Assembly: GCA_016490735.1 (NCBI GenBank)
Contig: JAEMWC010000074.1
Location: forward strand, 1,261,001 to 1,325,000
Reading direction: 5' to 3'
DNA length: 64,000 nt
DNA from: Pachyseris speciosa
Lineage: Eukaryota; Cnidaria; Anthozoa; Scleractinia; Pachyseridae
Below, piece by piece: positions 60,601 through 64,000 of this stretch (its first letter is position 1; each line of letters opens with the position of its first letter). Both the position numbers and the translations under genes were made by a program. The notes beneath the pieces were generated by a model. That model made no database searches, was not told where the DNA came from, and saw only the letters and a program-made list of their open reading frames with translations.

Positions 60601-62837
60601 ATCCCTGACAAGTGTGCCACAGATGGCAGCCCAGAATTCACTACAGCCAGCATGCATCAGTTCTTGAAAGAGTGGAGTGTACACCACCGCCTCTCATCAG
60701 TGGCCTTCCCACACTCAAACTGCTGAGCATAAATTGGTGTGAAAACCATCAAACGCCTCATCACTGACAACACCAATGCCCATGGCAGTCTTGACACTGA
60801 CTCCCTGCAACATGCCATACTCCAATATCGGAAACACCCCCGACCCCAACACAAAACTATCTCCAGCATAGTGCATATTTGGGCACCAACTCAAAGACTT
60901 CATCCCCATTTTGCCTGGCTGCTACGAGCCTCATCCAACCTGGAGTGACACCCTCGCCAACAGGGAGAAGGCCTTACGAACCAGACAAATGAAAGCCGCA
61001 GAGAGATTGATGGAGCACACCAAGAGACTCCCCCCCCCCCCCCCTGGTAGTTGGTGACCACATACACATCCAGAATCAAACTGGTCTACACCCCACCAAA
61101 TGGGATAAGAGTTTGACCAGTATGTAGTACAGGTTGACGTCTGGGGCTGCCTCAGCATCCGCAACAGTAAGTTCCTGAGGAATTACCTCTCTGTGCAGAC
61201 TCCACCTCCTTGACGCACCATCAATGATGACCTCCGGCAAGCCCCCAACCTGCCATCCCTGAGCAGTCCGAACATCCCATTGCTACCAGCAACAACCAAG
61301 CAGCCACTTGCCAAGCCTTTACTGGGACCAATAGCAGCAAAACCACCTGCACCTGGCACACCTAACTCCCATCCCACACAAGACAGCACTCAGTTACCAC
61401 CAAACCCGATCATTCAACCCTTAGCTGCCACTGATTTACCACCTGTAAGCCCAGCTGCACCTCCTATGACCCCTCCTGCAACTGAATCCCAAGCAAAGAA
61501 GCCCCTGTTAGTTTTGCGATGATTAATGGACCACAACAAAAAAGGCCTTCTGGAACACTTGTCTTGTTGTTGTTGTTTTTTTCATTTCATTCTTTACTAC
61601 CCCCATTTATACCTTGCCACTAAAGACTTGGAGGGAGATAGAGTATAATCAGTCAGGCCTTACCTGGCACTAGTATACTAAGATAGAGACCTGGCACTAG
61701 TCAGACCATGTTTACTGTATTTAGTCTCATTTTGCTTATCTATCATTCCGTGTGCATACAATGTACGAATTGATCTGAGTCAGACTGATCAAACCGATGT
61801 ACTTGCAAAATGGATGGACTCTTATCTAATAATAGTAGTATTATCTTTTAAACCCTTCCAATTATGGTGCATTGGCAATATGCTATCAATGGTGTTTTAC
61901 CAACCTTGAGTCAGTAAAGGGGCCTGCTCCAGCTAAAACAGAAAGAATGGTGGATTTACCAACACCTTGAGGACCAACAATACCCACAACAAGGAAATCT
62001 GTCTGATCAACAAGGATCTAAATGGCAAATGGACAGTTGTAAGTCTTGTGAATGTCATTAAACCAGGGAAAATATTCTTCCAGGGCATACATCCAAGATG
62101 TTATATCATGCAGTGCACAGGGGATGGGTGGGAGTCCAAGGCCAGAGGAAAGAAACTGTTACTAAAGCTGACTAAAACTAATACAAATAAACTGAAAATG
62201 TCTAAAGAAATATTTGAAAGCCAGGAAAGTATCTAAAAAAGTGCAAGAATATTTGATTCATAGTTAAGCATGGATGATGACTTTCAATACAAAACCCGTA
62301 CAGCTACATGAGTATCATCATAAGACTCATGTGGGTTAGTTTCCCATTTAGGACAACATATTTTTCCTTCCACACGAGCTGTCTCAGAGCTTACAAGGTT
62401 ATTTATTTCAAAAATAAATGTGCTGTGCGTAGTCCAGAATGAGGTTTTCATCTTGCTCATTGACAGTGTTTTAGAAAGAAATCATGAAGGCAAAAATCTT
62501 TTGACTAAAATTAATTACCGGTATAAATTATTATGAAAAACAAATTTAATTTCAATCAAAGTTCACAGTAGCGCTGGGTTTACTTAATCATACTGATTAT
62601 CCAAGTGTTTGTTAAAAAGCCTGCCATTGGTCAAAAAGGTAATTTTAACCAAGCCTAATGAATTGAGGGTTATTACTTAAGTCACAAGAGATAACAGATG
62701 TACCTCCAAAGCACTGTCATTCCATTGTAAGTTTTCATCTAGTACTTTCACCAGTCGTGGAGCACCATCATGGTTATGAATGCCAAGTTTAAGGGGAGCT
62801 AAGTTTGTGGCTGTTGCTTCAACAGTTGAACTGGCTC
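50883..62837 (-). CDS. SMG9: SMG9, nonsense-mediated decay factor (partial, nine exons)
   Basis: Exons in order of transcription: 62704-62837, 61905-62017, 57110-57146, 56085-56159, 54628-54723, 54263-54348, 53663-53728, 51150-51193, 50883-50990. They join in phase into about 252 codons. The product carries the SMG9 core: LVKVLDENLQWNDSALE, a P-loop (GPQGVGKST), NQTCGMDM with QERVILLDTQ, then SLQIVTFLLTVCHVIVVVQD and WFTDLN, and YNKAAREDF. SMG9 forms the SMG8-SMG9 complex that controls SMG1 kinase in mRNA surveillance. The first exon(s), encoding the Pro-rich N-terminus, and the last roughly 130 residues (normally containing LTEKNW) were not located by eye, so the gene may be incomplete in this assembly or hidden among repeats. 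Confidence 0.85.
51602..52043. mobile_element. MITE with CAGGGGCACCCA ends and TTGTAT duplication
   Basis: Left CAGGGGCACCCAGCGA pairs with right TCGTTGGGTGCCCCTG. TTGTAT is repeated at 51596 and 52044. A partial relative begins at 43629. It lies in the SMG9 region below exon 51150. Confidence 0.7.
52417..53647. mobile_element. TTAA-flanked foldback element carrying a PLE fragment
   Basis: Ends CCAGACGTAACTAATC and the exact reverse complement, bordered by TTTAA on both sides (52412-52416 and 53648-53652). Arms of about 230 bases consist of diverged copies of ATCAATGAGTAATCGATG in both orientations, with a shared GGCCACAAAATTT segment. Between the arms is a PLE piece instead of a transposase. 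The TTAA context suggests piggyBac-like mobilisation. Confidence 0.75.
52788..53268 (+). pseudogene. PLE C-terminal fragment (GIY-YIG) inside the foldback
   Basis: Reads LLQNDPETARMFSQP, SFKRDRNVSNFLV, a Cys-rich CKTC segment, then after a small frame change KRSVKVTHRF and the endonuclease AIYCMTCTLCKKLYIGETGR with RGRFREHLRNV. It differs clearly from the PLE at 2401, so it is from another PLE family. No RT core and no hammerhead were seen here. Confidence 0.75.
54542..54618. repeat. (ATT)n microsatellite at SMG9 splice donor
   Basis: A long pure ATT run ends nine bases from the donor of exon 54628-54723. A (GAT)n run precedes it at 54450-54470. Confidence 0.85.
55070..55244 (-). pseudogene. 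RecQ-like helicase N-terminal fragment
   Basis: The minus-strand frame has NCLENFVSRRDVFAILPMCF followed by GKSLIFQVFPRIVK. This is the motif I (Walker A) region of RecQ-type SF2 helicases, with PTGFGKS changed to PMCFGKS. A SINE cuts it at about 55255. Nothing of motifs II-VI is present. Confidence 0.65.
55255..55612. mobile_element. head-to-head SINE palindrome
   Basis: A minus-strand SINE (55410 to 55255) abuts a plus-strand SINE (55416 to 55612) of the same family. Each has a tRNA-like head (GGTTAGAGCATCGCAC, then a box B ending in CAAACCCC) and the tail GCTTCTTTTCGCAATTGCAT. They are not identical, so they may be two insertions. Confidence 0.7.
57499..57657 (+). repeat. left member of a long direct repeat (candidate LTR)
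   Basis: AATCAGTCAGGCC(C/T)TACCTG through AAATGGATGGAC(A/T)CTTATCT recurs at 61641-61834. The pair brackets the second Gypsy-like element. The edges lack a clear TG...CA, so LTR status is inference. Confidence 0.5.
57763..58782. mobile_element. Mutator-like non-autonomous element with 9-bp TSD, carrying RecQ-like sequence
   Basis: CCATTTTAC is duplicated exactly at 57754-57762 and 58783-58791. Inverted ends of about 95 bases start TAGCCTACGTGTAGC and end GTGTTATGTGACGTCAC, with about six differences. Nine-base duplications and long inverted ends fit Mutator-like elements. The cargo is a RecQ-like helicase start. Confidence 0.75.
57970..58345 (+). pseudogene. RecQ-like helicase N-terminal fragment in the 9-bp-TSD element
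   Basis: ATG at 57970 opens a frame with FGLQKFHEEQQKAIALFF and SLPTGYGKAIKYQ, motifs 0 and I of RecQ-type helicases with the P-loop Ser changed to Ala. A frame change follows. The second frame continues with VSPLTALMEDQVQHLNDLGL, the motif Ia region, to about 58345. DEAH and later motifs are absent. Confidence 0.7.
58865..61525 (+). pseudogene. second Gypsy-like element, gag-protease-integrase without RT
   Basis: Starts MPKHKCPFPKCEYKT, a zinc-finger-like gag start. A protease-like region lies near 59660-59900, where the expected DTG reads DNS. Integrase follows at once: an H-x-x-H zinc region (LHSAHQGVTLMTARAKATV ... CNLC), IVDRYSNWP and TDGSPEF. The third catalytic position falls in a stop-rich NC*A*IGVKT segment. 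RT and RNase H, expected between protease and integrase, are missing. A Pro-rich tail ends at 61522. Confidence 0.7.
61641..61834 (+). repeat. right member of a long direct repeat (candidate LTR)
   Basis: Matches 57499-57657 with an internal partial duplication of ACCTGGCACTAGT. Confidence 0.5.
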
Positions 62838-62936
62838 CTGAAACAAAATAAGCATTTTTTGATTGCAATAATTAGAGTTTTATTCAAGCTTTCAAAGCAC
62901 AAGGAACAAGTAGGTTCAGTTTTCAAGCTTAGTAGT

Positions 62937-63134
62937 ATAGGGTGGACTGATTCAATACTGGTGAGCTAAGTGCATACCCCACAAACCCTTATTTCCCCCC
63001 AAACAACCTCCCCCCCAACACCCACTTCAACTAACAAGGAGAAGTGGGTGTTGGGGGGAGGGTTGTTTGGGGGGAAATAAGGGTTTGCGGTGTATGCATG
63101 AAGGAAGCCGGTATTGAATCAGTCCACCCTATAC
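62937..63134. repeat. near-perfect palindrome, arms about 95 bases
   Basis: AGGGTGGACTGATTCAATAC at the left pairs with GTATTGAATCAGTCCACCCT at the right. The middle GGAGAAGTGGGTGTTGGGGG pairs with its C-rich counterpart. TA flanks both ends. Likely a recently inserted MITE. Confidence 0.75.
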
Positions 63135-63305
63135 TGCTCCGACACACAAACAAACCTGAACAAAGAGCAAAAGCAAGGAACAAAGCAAAAACCAAAAGGA
63201 GCCCAAAGTAAGCGGGCGCCCTTTTAGAGGTTGGGCCCCGTGGGGTAGGCCCTCGGAAGAGGATTAAAATCACGACAAAATTTTTCTGATAAATATACCC
63301 ACATC

Positions 63306-63662
63306 ATGGCAGCCGCATTTCCACAGCAAGACATGTTGGTGGAGTTTGACCCTGTTCCTGCTGGAAGACCAGCGCACCAAACGAATTACCAAACATTGCT
63401 CGCAACATTGTTTGGCAACCCAGATGTTGAGGGGGTGGAAACCCAAAGTGGTCGTCGATTTACTCGCTGGCGGGTCAGCAATGATATCGGCAGAGATCAG
63501 ACACAAACCTTCATGAAAATGATTGAGGAGGCGGCTAACACCTTTTATATTCGACACTCTTATTCCTATTGGTTGAGAAACATAAACGACAACTCTCTGA
63601 TGCTTTTTTACGAAAACCCACGGGGGGGGGGGGGGTTCACCCTGGATCAACTGACATGCTGA
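63306..63662 (+). CDS. small ORF of unknown function
   Basis: 118 codons from ATG, no recognisable domain. It contains PVPAGRPAHQTNYQTLLATL and NTFYIRHSYSYWLRNI. A poly-G run at 63623-63632 near the end could hide a frameshift. It converges on the minus-strand ORF at 63637. It may belong to a mobile element running off the window. Confidence 0.4.
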   Translation: MAAAFPQQDMLVEFDPVPAGRPAHQTNYQTLLATLFGNPDVEGVETQSGRRFTRWRVSNDIGRDQTQTFMKMIEEAANTFYIRHSYSYWLRNINDNSLMLFYENPRGGGGFTLDQLTC

Positions 63663-63993
63663 CGTGAAAAAATGGTTGTGGTGAAGAGAGGCAGAGTGGT
63701 TGTCTCAGAGCCAGGTCAGAGGACCAAACACACAGTGGGTTTTTGAAGTCCCTTCTGATGTCTTCGTAAAGATTGTAAACACCGTAAGCCGTTGATGGGA
63801 ACAGGTCCTCTGCCGGATTGGTTGCGCGCTTTGGCATGCGGGCGTCATGGCCCAATGGTGTGTTTGGATACGTTTCAAGATAACCTTTGTCTCTGGAGAT
63901 GTCTCGCCATTCATCAAGGTGCCAGACCCGACCAAAGTACCAAAAAGGCGCGGGAGTTGGCGAAGAGTTTCTACCAGCTTGAAACCATTCCAC
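63637..63993 (-). CDS. partial ORF at window edge, unknown function
   Basis: The open frame enters from the right edge and ends at 63637. It is Trp- and Asp-rich (FGRVWHLDEWRDISRDKGYL, then FPSTAYGVYNLYEDIRRDF) and looks coding. No family is recognised. It faces the ORF at 63306 tail to tail. Confidence 0.4.
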   Translation of the reverse strand: MEWFQAGRNSSPTPAPFWYFGRVWHLDEWRDISRDKGYLETYPNTPLGHDARMPKRATNPAEDLFPSTAYGVYNLYEDIRRDFKNPLCVWSSDLALRQPLCLSSPQPFFHVSMSVDPG

Positions 63994-64000
63994 AAGATTG

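Overview
This window reads as nuclear DNA of an anthozoan cnidarian, most likely a stony coral. It is AT-rich, its genes are split into short exons with canonical GT/AG junctions, and it is full of transposable elements typical of such genomes: Penelope-like elements with hammerhead ribozymes, a retrozyme-like tandem array, tRNA-derived SINEs with a Nin-DC-like core, Gypsy elements, LINE fragments, many MITEs and a NACHT/NLR fragment. There are no prokaryotic operons and no CRISPR array. The species is inference; the eukaryotic nature is direct.

Two host genes can be rebuilt exon by exon. (1) On the + strand, 13212-33994, a 14-exon gene encodes a 338-residue seven-transmembrane receptor of the cAMP-receptor/GPR157-like group. 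All 13 intron phases agree, and a polyadenylation signal lies at 34711. Its introns hold a Gypsy element, two SINEs and several MITEs. (2) On the - strand, 62837 down to 50883, nine in-phase exons encode the central P-loop part of SMG9, a nonsense-mediated decay factor. Its first exon(s) and last roughly 130 residues were not found. Its introns hold a second Gypsy element, two elements with RecQ-like helicase fragments, a SINE palindrome and a TTAA-flanked foldback element.

Layout: 0-2.2 kb, LINE and MITE debris. 2.2-5.6 kb, one inverted Penelope insertion with a 15-bp target duplication and a hammerhead near each end. 7.3-9.5 kb, a tandem hammerhead (retrozyme-like) array on the - strand, split by a 1.5-kb ORF1-only retroelement. 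10.05-10.77 kb, a foldback element. 11.2-12.1 kb, a decayed orphan gene. 13.2-34.7 kb, the receptor gene. 35.4-37.5 kb, a frameshifted multi-copy transposase-like gene. 37.8-49.6 kb, MITEs, SINEs, LINE, NACHT fragment and a 214-bp Penelope end-only hairpin. 50.2-62.8 kb, SMG9 and its intronic elements. 62.9-64 kb, a palindrome and two unassigned convergent ORFs.

The common threads are ribozyme-bearing retroelements in several forms (inverted PLE, end-only PLE hairpin, tandem retrozyme-like array) and several non-autonomous elements sitting a few bases inside 5' splice sites. Coordinates of repeat borders are by eye and may be off by a few bases unless a target duplication fixes them.
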